The notes: a model not told the origin generated them from the sequence alone. A stretch of 32,988 bases of DNA from Methanobacteriota archaeon (GCA_023399215.1 JAEWQJ010000017.1:1-32988), one strand, 5' to 3'. Shown: positions 24,310 to 32,892, numbered from the stretch's first letter. A program made the numbers and translations.

Positions 24310-27069
24310 ATGAATTATTCAGTGCCTAAAATCATACTGTTACTATTCACACTGACACTGGTTGGAGTTGCTTCCGGCATCAGTGAAGGCAACAATAAAA
24401 ACCCCAATGCAACAACCATTTTAGATATGAATGAGTCAGAAACTCAACAGGCTATAGAGCCTCTGATAAAGGCATTAGGAAATGACAATATAGACTCCAG
24501 AAAGGAAGCAAGATTCTCTCTGGAAGAAATGGGAGAAGAAGCTGTAGACCCTCTTATAGAAGTTATTGACTCCAAAAACACGGAAATAAGATGTGAAGTA
24601 GCTCTGGCTCTTGGAAATATTGGTGGGCAAAAAGCAGAAAAAGCCATAATAAAACTTTTGAAGGACGAAGACCCGAAGGTTAGAAGCAGTGCAGCTCTCG
24701 CTCTTGGTAATGCAAGAAGCCAGAGAGCAGAAAAACAACTAATTCAAGCACTTTCAGACGAAAATGAAAGAGTGCGCTCCAATTCAGCCTGGGCTCTTGG
24801 GGAAATTGAAAAAGTAGGTTCTTCTTCAGAGGAAGATGACTGGGGAGGGACCTTATTCTCAGGAAAGGTAGAAAATGAGAAAATTGTTGAGGCCCTCGAC
24901 ATGAGTCTCGAAGATAATAACAGTGAGGTAAGGTCCAGTGCAGCAGAAGCTCTAGGAAAACTTGGAGGAGAAGAAGCCGAAGAGTCTCTTATTAAAGCAC
25001 TTTCAGATGAGGACAGAAAAGTTAGAAGGAACACCGTGGAAGCCCTCGGAAAGATAGGGGATAAAAAAGCCACTGAACCCCTGATAAAAGCATTGAATGA
25101 CGAAGACAGAGAAACAAGAAAGAAGGCCATTGTAGCTCTAGGAGAACTCCGAGAAGAGAAAGCAACAGAATCTCTGATTCAGGCTCTTTCGGATGAAGAT
25201 AAGGACGTCCGCTGTACTGCAGCTGTCGAGTTGGGAGAAATTGGGGATCAGAGAGCCGAAAAAGCCCTGATAAGTGCTCTTTCAGATAAAGATCCTGAAG
25301 TACGGAGTCTTGTTGTGGAATCTCTTGGAAAAATTGGAGAAGAAGAAGCAACAGAAGCTCTCGTCCAGCAGCTAAAAGATCCGGACCAAAAAGTTAGAAA
25401 TATAACTGTAAAAACACTTGAAGAAACAGGAGACAGAGACACTGAACCGATTGTTCAGGCATTAAAGGATAAAAATAATAATGTCAAGAAGTATGCTGGG
25501 GATATTCTTGTTGGAATCGGAAAACCAGCAGTTGAACCCCTTATAGAAGCCCTTTCAGATGATGATGCATATACAAGCAGTACAGCCGCCTGGGCTCTTG
25601 GAAATATAGGAGATAAAAAGGCAATAAAACCTCTCATTCAAAATCTCTCGGCTGAAAATGAAGAAACAAGATTGAGCTGTGCCAGAGCTCTTGTCGAAAT
25701 AGGAGAACCCGCAGTCCCTGATATGATAAAATCTCTTGAGAACCAGAATAAGACTGTTAGAAAATATATTGTTTTTTCACTCATTGAAATGGGAGACAAG
25801 AGAGCCGTGCCAGAACTTAAGAAACTTTTCAATGAAAAAACAGAAACTTCTGCTGAACTCACTGAAAAAAAAGGTGACGAAAAAGTAGACCAGACTCTCC
25901 AGAAAGCTGTAGAAGAAAAAGACCTGAACTTCCGGAAGGAAGTAGCAAAAGCCTTTGAAGAGACTGGGAACTCAGAAACAGAACCCCTCATCAATGCATT
26001 GGAAGCAGACCCCCAAAACATAAAAAAATACGAAGAGGCTTCCGGAGTTAATCCAAAAGATAAAAAAGCGCCGGAGAAACTCTTAGATGCATTAAAACGT
26101 GAAGAGAGTTATGTGAGAGTCAGCTCTATACTTGCACTGGGAGGAATGAGAGAAGAAAGTTCTATCGAACCTCTTATTGAAATATTAGTCAAAGACTGCA
26201 ATGAGACAAAAGCCTGTGCAGCCTTTTCTCTTGGAGAAATTGGAAACGAAAAGGCGGTGGAACCTTTATCAATTGCCCTGAAAACGGATAAATACGACAA
26301 TGTAAAAGAGTGCAGTGCCATTTCCCTCGGAAAAATCGGGGATCAAAGGGCAGTAGACCCTCTTATCATGGCTTTGAACGAAAACGATTCCGTAAAAAGT
26401 TGTGCGGCCCTTGCTCTGGGAGAAATTGGAAACCAGAAGGCAGTTAAACCCTTGATCCAGATACTATCCGATGAAAATCCTGAAGTACGGCGAAATGCAG
26501 CTATGGCTCTGGGGGCAATAGGGGATCAAAAAGCAGTGAAATCTTTAACTGTAGGACTACAGGATGGAGACGAAACTGTGAGAGTCGCTTCAGCATGGGC
26601 CCTTGGAAATATAGGTGATGCCACAGCTGTGGACGTGCTCAATAATGCTACAACAGATGGAAATGAAACACTCAGATGCACTGCTTTAGAAGCTCTGGGT
26701 AAAATAAATGACCCAAAAGCAGTTGGAACTCTTAAGAAAGCTCTTAAGGATAATAACTCAGGAATTCGGATCTCTGCTGTTACTGCTTTAGGAGAGATAA
26801 AAGGCGAAAAAGCAACTGAAACTCTTGTTAGAGCTTTGGGAGATAATAACAAAAAAGTAAGAGACTGCGCTTCAAATATTCTTATTGATCGAAAAGAAGA
26901 AGCAGTGAAACCTCTAATAAAAGGCCTGAGTAGTGAAAACAAGAACATCAGGGAAAACTCCGTATTCCTGCTAATTGACATTGGAGATGAAAGAGCAGTA
27001 AAACCTCTCACCAAGTACTTGAAGGCAAATACCAGAGCTCAACCTGAAATTAAAGAAAACAAAACTTAA
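24310..27069 (+). CDS. Large exported HEAT-repeat protein, 919 aa
   Basis: The N-terminus MNYSVPKIILLLFTLTLVGVASG is a classic signal peptide without lipobox cysteine. The remainder is a solenoid of roughly 25 HEAT/PBS-lyase repeats of 31 aa, consensus VR-x2-AA-x-ALG-x-IGD-x2-AV-x-PLI-x-AL-x-DE. Regular repeats (about 45-510 and 590-905) flank an irregular, Lys/Glu-rich block (about 510-590). The part from about 526 on matches the smaller upstream paralogue, while the N-terminal array of about 470 aa is extra, apparently grown by repeat expansion. Several repeats are near-identical at DNA level. It probably binds proteins at the cell surface; no enzyme motif is seen. The start ATG has only a weak ribosome site. 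Its stop overlaps the convergent tpiA stop. Confidence 0.9.
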   Translation: MNYSVPKIILLLFTLTLVGVASGISEGNNKNPNATTILDMNESETQQAIEPLIKALGNDNIDSRKEARFSLEEMGEEAVDPLIEVIDSKNTEIRCEVALALGNIGGQKAEKAIIKLLKDEDPKVRSSAALALGNARSQRAEKQLIQALSDENERVRSNSAWALGEIEKVGSSSEEDDWGGTLFSGKVENEKIVEALDMSLEDNNSEVRSSAAEALGKLGGEEAEESLIKALSDEDRKVRRNTVEALGKIGDKKATEPLIKALNDEDRETRKKAIVALGELREEKATESLIQALSDEDKDVRCTAAVELGEIGDQRAEKALISALSDKDPEVRSLVVESLGKIGEEEATEALVQQLKDPDQKVRNITVKTLEETGDRDTEPIVQALKDKNNNVKKYAGDILVGIGKPAVEPLIEALSDDDAYTSSTAAWALGNIGDKKAIKPLIQNLSAENEETRLSCARALVEIGEPAVPDMIKSLENQNKTVRKYIVFSLIEMGDKRAVPELKKLFNEKTETSAELTEKKGDEKVDQTLQKAVEEKDLNFRKEVAKAFEETGNSETEPLINALEADPQNIKKYEEASGVNPKDKKAPEKLLDALKREESYVRVSSILALGGMREESSIEPLIEILVKDCNETKACAAFSLGEIGNEKAVEPLSIALKTDKYDNVKECSAISLGKIGDQRAVDPLIMALNENDSVKSCAALALGEIGNQKAVKPLIQILSDENPEVRRNAAMALGAIGDQKAVKSLTVGLQDGDETVRVASAWALGNIGDATAVDVLNNATTDGNETLRCTALEALGKINDPKAVGTLKKALKDNNSGIRISAVTALGEIKGEKATETLVRALGDNNKKVRDCASNILIDRKEEAVKPLIKGLSSENKNIRENSVFLLIDIGDERAVKPLTKYLKANTRAQPEIKENKT

Positions 27070-27734
27070 ACCAGACGGATAAGGTCTTCCAGTGCGGCTT
27101 TTGGATCTGTGGCTTTCACAATTCCAGATGCCAGAAGCACGCCTTGAGAACCAAGGTCAAGGGCTGCCCTGAGATCTTCGCCTTTGGAAATCCCGGCTCC
27201 GCAGAGTACCTTTACCTTGGGCTCAATTTTTGCAACCGCCTCAACCGAACCGCTAACAACTTCAGGGTCAGCTTTTGAGACAGGTATTCCGCTCCCTATA
27301 AGTTCGGGGGGCTCGATTGCAACATAATCCGGCCCCAGGGCTGCTGCTGCTGCAGTTGTTGGGACATTATTAGTGCAGATAATTGACCTGAGCCCAAATT
27401 CCTTTGCAGCCTTTAGAGATGCCTCGATCTCTGCAAGAGTCAGACGCCTTTCGGAGTGGTTGATCAGCGTCCCTACAGCACCTGCCTCTTTTATGGATTT
27501 TCCGAAAATATGGCCTGTGAAGCTTCCTGCTCCTATCCCATCCAGATGCTGGGAAAAGACCGGAAGCTCAACTTCCGAGGCTACCCTGTAAATATCCGGA
27601 AGCTGCGGGGCTACTGCTATCTCGATACCTGATTCTTCGGATACGGTTTTACAGGCCTTTGCAATATCCACTGCTCCCTGACCTGTACCCTGTAAATAAG
27701 TCTTATAGTTCAATACAATGAATGGTAAACCCAA
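27066..27734 (-). CDS. tpiA: Triosephosphate isomerase, archaeal type
   Basis: The product is 222 aa, the short archaeal form. It interconverts dihydroxyacetone phosphate and glyceraldehyde 3-phosphate. Catalytic residues are in place: NYKTY (Asn/Lys) near residue 9, INHSERR (His) near 92, and YVAIEPPELIGSG (Glu) near 140. The phosphate-binding end is CGAGISKGEDL and GVLLASGIV. The start is TTG 27734 with GAGGGGA at the right distance. It lies downstream of fae-hps on the same strand, 157 bp away, with hairpins in the spacer that may terminate or attenuate transcription. Its 3' end overlaps the stop of the large HEAT gene by 3 bp. Confidence 0.95.
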   Translation of the reverse strand: MGLPFIVLNYKTYLQGTGQGAVDIAKACKTVSEESGIEIAVAPQLPDIYRVASEVELPVFSQHLDGIGAGSFTGHIFGKSIKEAGAVGTLINHSERRLTLAEIEASLKAAKEFGLRSIICTNNVPTTAAAAALGPDYVAIEPPELIGSGIPVSKADPEVVSGSVEAVAKIEPKVKVLCGAGISKGEDLRAALDLGSQGVLLASGIVKATDPKAALEDLIRLV

Positions 27735-27765
27735 AAAATCCCCTCTTGAAAAGTAAAAAGAAATG

Positions 27766-27863
27766 GAAAGCGTGAATTTCGACGCTTTCTCTAAAGGTTT
27801 TTGCCGAAAGCACTGATGGTTTTCCCCTTTAGCAGTAGGTTTTTAGCAGTAGGCTTTCGGCAA
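27766..27863 (-). terminator. Two strong hairpins between fae-hps and tpiA
   Basis: The first hairpin met by the polymerase has an 11-bp perfect stem TTGCCGAAAGC/GCTTTCGGCAA (27863-27853 with 27811-27801), extended by AAAGG/CCTTT. Its 41-nt loop holds the direct repeat AGCAGTAGG. The second (27789-27766) has GAAAGCGT/ACGCTTTC and is followed on the minus strand by T-rich sequence. Together they look like a terminator or attenuator. The second may also be the true terminator of fae-hps. Confidence 0.6.
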
Positions 27864-27891
27864 CCTTTTTACGGAAAATTCTTAACCCTGC

Positions 27892-29070
27892 TTAGAAGTC
27901 GGTCATGACCCTGAACTGGTCAATTTCCGGTTTGTTAAGGCTGTTGATAAACTGCTCGGCAACTTCCCTGACATCTTTTGAGTTGGTAATCGCACGTCCA
28001 ACCACAAGAATGTCAGCACCCTGACTGAGAGCTACAGGCACCTTGTCAAGACGGACTCCGCCTGCAACAGCAACCAGAGTCTTTGGAGCAACCTTCTTGA
28101 TCTCGGCTATATTGCCCCATGCATGTTCAGTGGCTTCAATGTCGATTCCACGGTGAAGTTCAATGACATCAGGCATGACCTTAAGCTGTTTTAAGACAGA
28201 AATCGGATCTTGCTGGTTGAGAGTGTCCATTACCGCATAGATACCTGTCTTATGGGCTTCCTCAATGAGCTTGTCAATAGTGCTTATCGGGGCAAGGGCA
28301 GAGACAACAATAGCATCTCCTGCAGCATCTGCAACCATCCTTGCTTCAAGATTTCCGGTGTCCAGAGTTTTTAAGTCAGCTACTATGAAGGCATCAGACC
28401 TGACCTCTCTGATCTTTGAAATGACATCCATACCATAGCGTTTGATAAGAGGTGTGCCTGCTTCGATAATAACGTGATCACTTTTAGGAATCTGGGATAT
28501 GGCAGATTGCACAAATTCGATGTCAGGATTGTCAAAAGCAACCTGCAGGTAGGGTGGGTCCCAGAGCCTTGTGACCTTGAACCCCATGATAGCATGGGTA
28601 GACTTGTTGCTTTCCGCAAGAACAGTGTCAATATCCGGGAAGCCTTCGAGAGCACGCTTGATTGCGAGTTTTGTGGCTCCGTAATTATATCTGTAGATCT
28701 TGTTGTAATCCTGGGCATCAGGGTGAATAAAGACACTGGCTACAATGACAATTTCTTCAACCTGGTCCTTTGAGATTACGCCTTCTTCGACTGAGTCTGC
28801 TACTGCCTTTGCAACAGCTGACTGAGCAGGTCCGAAAATTTTTCCTGCCTGATCCATATTTTTTACCGTAACCTTCGGAATAATTAGGGTTGAAGGTTTT
28901 GGAGGCAGATTGGGTCTGATAACGGACAGGAGTGGGGTATGGCCGACTGAAAGCTGGGTCAGGCCGTTTGCAAAAGCTTGCCCTACGGGTCCTCCCTTGT
29001 CTCCTATCATCAAATCAACGTGGGCAAGTTCTGCACCCTGCCCCATTAAAGCTTCTCCTATTTGAAACAT
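27892..29070 (-). CDS. fae-hps: Fae-Hps fusion: formaldehyde-activating enzyme and 3-hexulose-6-phosphate synthase
   Basis: The product is 392 aa. The N-terminal half (about 1-160) is Fae, which condenses formaldehyde with tetrahydromethanopterin: MIGDKGGPVGQAFANGLTQLSVGHTPLLSVIRPNLPPKPSTLIIPKV, with the catalytic His in VGHTP. The C-terminal half (about 175-392) is a hexulose-phosphate synthase/orotate decarboxylase barrel: FIVADLKTLDTGNLEARMVADAAGDAIVV (D-x-K-x2-D), then AVAGGVRLDK and ILVVGRAIT (phosphate). Such fusions are established in Methanosarcina and link C1 units with ribulose-phosphate metabolism. GAGGT precedes the ATG. It stands alone apart from tpiA downstream. Confidence 0.96.
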   Translation of the reverse strand: MFQIGEALMGQGAELAHVDLMIGDKGGPVGQAFANGLTQLSVGHTPLLSVIRPNLPPKPSTLIIPKVTVKNMDQAGKIFGPAQSAVAKAVADSVEEGVISKDQVEEIVIVASVFIHPDAQDYNKIYRYNYGATKLAIKRALEGFPDIDTVLAESNKSTHAIMGFKVTRLWDPPYLQVAFDNPDIEFVQSAISQIPKSDHVIIEAGTPLIKRYGMDVISKIREVRSDAFIVADLKTLDTGNLEARMVADAAGDAIVVSALAPISTIDKLIEEAHKTGIYAVMDTLNQQDPISVLKQLKVMPDVIELHRGIDIEATEHAWGNIAEIKKVAPKTLVAVAGGVRLDKVPVALSQGADILVVGRAITNSKDVREVAEQFINSLNKPEIDQFRVMTDF

Positions 29071-29316
29071 ATTTGACCTCGTAAAATGTGATAAATTATA
29101 TGATTCTGAATATTGATAACGGTATGCATAGCCGTATACCTGGAATCAATTTACTGTCAACTAAGGATACAAATAATCTTTTGCCTGCTAAATGCCAGCC
29201 TTATATTATAAATAATCTCGTATCGTCCCACAGGTTTTTTCTGCAGCCCTGATAGAGTCACGGAGTTCGATTTTGGAGTTTGACTTCGAAGTTCCGGGAC
29301 CACAGAAAACTCTCTA

Positions 29317-29931
29317 TTAAAGGAGAATCTTAGGACAGATATCATCAAGAGCACATGTTTTGCACCTTGGAGAAATAGGTCGGCAGGTATTTTGCCCTAA
29401 TTTTACGAGCAAGAGATTTATATGTCTCCAATATTTCCGTGGAAAGATCTTTTTTAATTCGATTTCAGTTTCCTCAGGAGTTTTTGTCTCTACCAGACCT
29501 AGTCTGTTAGAAATCCTGTGGACATGAGTGTCCACGGCAATAGCATCCTTAAGGAAGGCATGCGCAAGCACGCAGTTAGCAGTCTTCCTGCCGACTCCTG
29601 GCAATTCAAGAAGAGCTTCCATATCGTCAGGAACCCTACCATCATATTTCTCTAGAAGAAGTCTGGAAATTTCCTTTATTCTTCCGGCCTTAATTCTGTA
29701 AAAGCCCACATTTTTTATAAGAGTTTCAATCTCGCTAACATCAGCTCTTACCATTTCTTCAGGCGTCGAAAATCTCTCAAAAAGCTTGCTAGCCGCTGGA
29801 TAAGTCACATCATCCCGGGTTCTGTGGGACATCACAGTGGAAATTAACGCAAAAAAAGGATCTGTAAAACCATCATTAGAAGCTTCAGGATAAAGTTCAA
29901 AGAGCCTCTTCATGAGTTCATCAATGTCCAT
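29317..29931 (-). CDS. nth: Endonuclease III, DNA glycosylase/AP lyase
   Basis: About 204 aa. The helix-hairpin-helix LELPGVGRKTANCVLAHAF carries the catalytic lysine (K in GRKT), and the aspartate is in AVDTHVHRISNRLGLV. The 4Fe-4S motif C-x6-C-x2-C-x5-C closes the protein (CRPISPRCKTCALDDIC). It removes oxidised pyrimidines in base excision repair. The frame can open at TTG 29937, but ATG 29931 is the more conventional start; neither has a clear ribosome site. It is monocistronic. Confidence 0.95.
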   Translation of the reverse strand: MDIDELMKRLFELYPEASNDGFTDPFFALISTVMSHRTRDDVTYPAASKLFERFSTPEEMVRADVSEIETLIKNVGFYRIKAGRIKEISRLLLEKYDGRVPDDMEALLELPGVGRKTANCVLAHAFLKDAIAVDTHVHRISNRLGLVETKTPEETEIELKKIFPRKYWRHINLLLVKLGQNTCRPISPRCKTCALDDICPKILL

Positions 29932-30166
29932 GCTCAAAAATCAGTCTTTTCTAATATAAAATTAAGGTTTGGAATTGAACCTGGATCAATGTAAGCTCCA
30001 AATTACATAGCAGAAGCAGACGTATGATTTACTTATGTGGTCCACTTATATGATGATTCATTTATGTGGTCACTTTACTTAAGCAGACCAAACGAAAAAA
30101 TTTAAGAAAAGGTCGTAAGAATCAGAAAATTAAAAGTTCTGAAAAAAAGATTGATTTTTAAAGGAA

Positions 30167-30238
30167 AGCCAAGATCCGGATTCGAACCGGAATGGAATCG
30201 CTCTGCAGGCGATTGCGTAGCCGCTCCGCCATCTTGGC
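30167..30238 (-). tRNA. tRNA-Cys(GCA), copy 2 in transcription order
   Basis: A 72-nt cloverleaf on the minus strand: acceptor GCCAAGA/TCTTGGC with U discriminator, anticodon stem ATCGC/GCGAT around CTGCAGA, and T-arm TCCGG-TTCGAAT-CCGGA. The U73 and GCA anticodon are diagnostic of tRNA-Cys. CCA is not encoded. Confidence 0.95.
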
Positions 30239-30303
30239 ATTATGCAAATTCGTTTAGAAGACTTTAGAAAATAATATTAGAGCAATAAATTGTTTAAAGA
30301 AGA

Positions 30304-30375
30304 AGCCAAGATCCGGATTCGAACCGGAATGGAATCGCTCTGCAGGCGATTGCGTAGCCGCTCCGCCATCTTGGC
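30304..30375 (-). tRNA. tRNA-Cys(GCA), copy 1 in transcription order
   Basis: Identical to the copy 137 bp downstream. Unlike the tRNA-Met pair, the flanking sequence of these copies is not conserved, so the duplication is older or limited to the tRNA by gene conversion. Confidence 0.95.
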
Positions 30376-30421
30376 ATTCTTGATCACGTATTGCTCGTGT
30401 AGCTTCAATTAAAGGAATTTC

Positions 30422-30433
30422 TAATATATAAAT
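30422..30433 (-). promoter_or_regulatory. TATA box of the tRNA-Cys pair
   Basis: ATTTATATATTA on the minus strand lies about 47 bp before the first tRNA-Cys, the right spacing for a promoter with a short leader. Confidence 0.5.
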
Positions 30434-30502
30434 ATTTAGCTCAAGGCAATCGGTTTTTAAATTTTTATAGAGAACATGAACAAAAAGTAGAAGGAGTTTT
30501 TA

Positions 30503-31135
30503 TTATAAAAGGATAACTCCCATAGAAAAGAACCCGAAGAGAAATAATCCTGAGAAAGCAAATAGCCATGCCATAAATATGACCATAAGCAGGATTATAA
30601 GTAAAGTTGGTAGCAGTATAGCTATTACGGACCTTGCCATGCTTATGTCATGGACATACATCCCGCCCACAATATAGAGATATATCCCGTAAATTCCGGC
30701 AATCCAGCCGACAATGGGAATCCATGAAAGTACCAGTACAGCAGTTGCATAAGAAATGAATCTTACAGTGCCTTCGTAACTTCCCGTTCCTCCAAGTATT
30801 TTATAAATAATATACAGTATTGCAGCTTCGATAAAGATAGAAATAATACCTGCAATAGGTGTTATGATCACAGTCATAAGTATCGCGAAAAAGCCAAGCC
30901 CTCTCGCACTACTGTACATACCCTCGTACATCCCGCCATACGTTCCACCGTACATCCAGCCCATATACATTCCAGGGCCAAAGAGAACGGTTAAAAGTGC
31001 GGCTAAAAATGCGTATATGATGAAACTGATTGCTGCAAAGGTAAGCGGATCAGTATACCCTCCGGTCTTAGGCATATCTCTGTAAAAGTCAGACGGACTT
31101 TGCATTACCTCTTTCCAGGTTTCGATATAACCCAT
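30503..31135 (-). CDS. Yip1-family integral membrane protein
   Basis: The product is 210 aa with about five membrane segments and the Yip1-like opening WKEVMQSPSDFYRDMPKTGGYTDPLTFAAISFII. The loop between the first and second helices contains a Gly/Met/Tyr-rich repeat, MYMGWMYGGTYGGMYEGMY. A conserved LGGTGSYEGTVRFISYATAVLVLSWIPIVGWIAGIYGIYLYIVGG block follows. The function in archaea is unknown; in eukaryotes the fold is linked to membrane traffic. GGGGGT precedes the ATG. There is no operon partner. Confidence 0.85.
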   Translation of the reverse strand: MGYIETWKEVMQSPSDFYRDMPKTGGYTDPLTFAAISFIIYAFLAALLTVLFGPGMYMGWMYGGTYGGMYEGMYSSARGLGFFAILMTVIITPIAGIISIFIEAAILYIIYKILGGTGSYEGTVRFISYATAVLVLSWIPIVGWIAGIYGIYLYIVGGMYVHDISMARSVIAILLPTLLIILLMVIFMAWLFAFSGLFLFGFFSMGVILL

Positions 31136-31250
31136 AAGTTACCCCCAATAAATATAGGTTTAATTTTTATTTAAATAAATTTATCAAAAATAATCTGATA
31201 AGACCTGTTGATATCAGTAAAGTAAGAGAAACTTCATTATAAGCCCGGAA

Positions 31251-31283
31251 CGGTAGAGGCACATAATGTGGAGAACCTCACCG
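31251..31283. other. Compact nested hairpin, possible small RNA or terminator
   Basis: CGGT-A-GAGG pairs with CCTC-ACCG (8 bp with one bulge), enclosing CAC-ATAAT-GTG. It lies 80 nt beyond the stop of the hypothetical gene (minus strand) and upstream of the Yip1 gene. No T-run is present on either side. Confidence 0.3.
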
Positions 31284-31363
31284 AACACGAACCTGGATAA
31301 CCAATAAAGCACAAATAGCATTTCATTGAAATTTCAAGAAAATCAGAAAGCAGACTGTAGGTC

Positions 31364-31750
31364 TCACACACCAGATGCGTCGTCATTTATGCCACATTGA
31401 GGATTAGTTACTGCTTCTTCACACTTGCACATGCTCAGTGCTTCAAATATACCTTCATTTACATTTATTCCTTTTAGAGCACATTTTTCCATTAGATGAT
31501 AGTAAAGGTCTTCATTTTCGCTCTTAATAAACTCGCATATCTCAGAAACGATTTCCTTTGTAACGAGTTCTTCCTCTCGGTTTACCCAGTTATTAATTGA
31601 TCCAATTAAGTGCTGGCGTATGGATTTATCGTCCCGGTTCTGATCTATTACACTCATGAAGACACATTCATCTCTATTAAGAAGCCACTTGCCAAGCCTA
31701 TACCTGAACCTACTCTCGTTATCTTGATTAATTTTATTTTCATCAGCCAT
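31364..31750 (-). CDS. Hypothetical protein, 128 aa
   Basis: Not recognised. The predicted protein is soluble and acidic, with helices in the middle (VNREEELVTKEIVSEICEFIKSENEDLYYHLMEKCALKGI) and a C-terminal Cys pair C-x-C (CMCKCEEA, CKC at about 108-110) plus C119. It has a good ribosome site (GGGGA before the ATG). No signal peptide or membrane segment is visible. Coding reality is supported by the ribosome site and amino-acid composition. Confidence 0.6.
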   Translation of the reverse strand: MADENKINQDNESRFRYRLGKWLLNRDECVFMSVIDQNRDDKSIRQHLIGSINNWVNREEELVTKEIVSEICEFIKSENEDLYYHLMEKCALKGINVNEGIFEALSMCKCEEAVTNPQCGINDDASGV

Positions 31751-31986
31751 ATTATATCCCCATAATAATAAAAGACTTCATGATATTTAAAAATTTTAGA
31801 CGATTTTTAGAGTAGTTAAGATCAGGTAAAATTTAATGTTGATTCTGTCGATAGTTAGCTGCTATTACTCGGAATTTGAGACAGTTGCTTTACTCGAAAA
31901 GCAAATCTTGTACCTCCATGATCAAAAAATTGAAACTTAACCCTTTATTGAGATATTCAAGATCAAATATATTCTATTTTAAGTAA

Positions 31987-32408
31987 CAGGCGGTCTATTT
32001 ATATTTAATATATAACTGGAAATACAAACTACTGGGCAAGGCAATCGAGCAGCGGGCTTCGTTGAAATGAGACACGCTAAAAAACTAATCGAACGCATCC
32101 TCTTCCTGAAAGGAAAGCCCATAGTCAGTAAACTGAACGAAATGACCATTGGTTCTCATGTGCCGGAGATGCACGAGCACGATCTTGAGGCTGAATTCGG
32201 AGCCGTTAAAGGTTATAACAAAAGCATTCGCCTGGCGACGGAGTTGGGAGATAACAACACTAAAACCCTTTTCGAATCTATCCTGAAGGAAGAAGAACAC
32301 GTCGACTGGTTAGAAGCCCATCTCGACCAGATAGAACAGATAGGTATCCAGATCTATCTGGCACAGCAGATCTATGATAAGGAAGTTCCTGCTGCTCTAT
32401 ACTTTTAA
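31987..32408 (+). pseudogene. Bacterioferritin remnant with frameshift and missing N-terminus
   Basis: The main frame from ATG 32067 (113 aa, MRHAKKLIERILFLKGKPIVSKLNEMTIGSHVPEM...) matches bacterioferritin from the middle of helix B on. It keeps ferroxidase ligands in EMRHA (Glu, His) and EEEHVDWLE. Upstream, another frame reads NWKYKLLGKAIEQRAS, the expected preceding sequence (NWGY-KLL-KAIEKRA). It shifts frame around 32059-32063, where one base appears to be missing before GAAATG. Further upstream, before about 31987, the first helix is not recognisable. A TATA-rich stretch at 31995-32015 interrupts the expected QYMVHAEMC region. It is probably non-functional, although the ORF from 32067 could still be translated. 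A MITE-like element abuts its 3' end. Confidence 0.75.
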
Positions 32409-32414
32409 GAGATT

Positions 32415-32504
32415 CCTAGTGTCGCGTAAATCTTTAAGGATTGAATGATTCTACGTAGTTGTAATCGATATTATACGACATTTTGCTGTTGACGCGACAC
32501 TAGG
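32415..32504. mobile_element. 90-bp MITE-like element with 13-bp perfect terminal inverted repeats
   Basis: CCTAGTGTCGCGT (32415-32427) and ACGCGACACTAGG (32492-32504) are exact reverse complements, separated by 64 bp with no coding sequence. Equivalently, TGTCGCGT/ACGCGACA is flanked by CTAG on both sides, so CTAG could be a 4-bp target duplication. It begins 6 bp after the bacterioferritin stop. It may be a non-autonomous derivative of an insertion sequence, but it could also be a long hairpin terminator. Confidence 0.55.
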
Positions 32505-32892
32505 GTCATTCATGAAAATGCCCTGACTAAAAGGTAAAAAATTCCCAGTACTCCAGGAATATCTTTTAAGGAGAGTTATATAACGGGTAATTGGAAATAG
32601 AATTTATGAATATGTTTTTAGCCTTTTTTATATTGTTTTCTTAATCATTAATTCCGCCGATCACGTAAGAATACAAAATATCCTGCCAAATTGGCCAGCA
32701 ACCAAATGATGACGATACAAAAACATGAGCATTAAAAGAATCAGAAAACACCTTTATTTCTTATGGAAAAAGGCGAATATCTGTTTTTGTAGTCATAAAG
32801 AAAGCCTAGAAAGTAGAATATGAGAAAAAGCAATTCAAAAATAGGTTACGAAAAATAGTTCAAAAACAAATTATGAAAAGTAAAGGATTATA
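32505..32892. other. Intergenic region before the 5S rRNA 3' end
   Basis: No gene is visible. The sequence next to the 5S 3' end is T-rich on the minus strand, suiting termination. A degenerate 25-bp A-rich repeat occurs at about 32836-32880. Confidence 0.4.

Noticed and set aside
29157..29354. A 65-aa minus-strand frame downstream of endonuclease III
   Set aside because: It overlaps the 3' end of nth, with no ribosome site or motif.
30027..30080. C/D box small RNA (ATGATGA box present)
   Set aside because: No matching D box at proper distance; only repeated TTATGTGGTC stretches.
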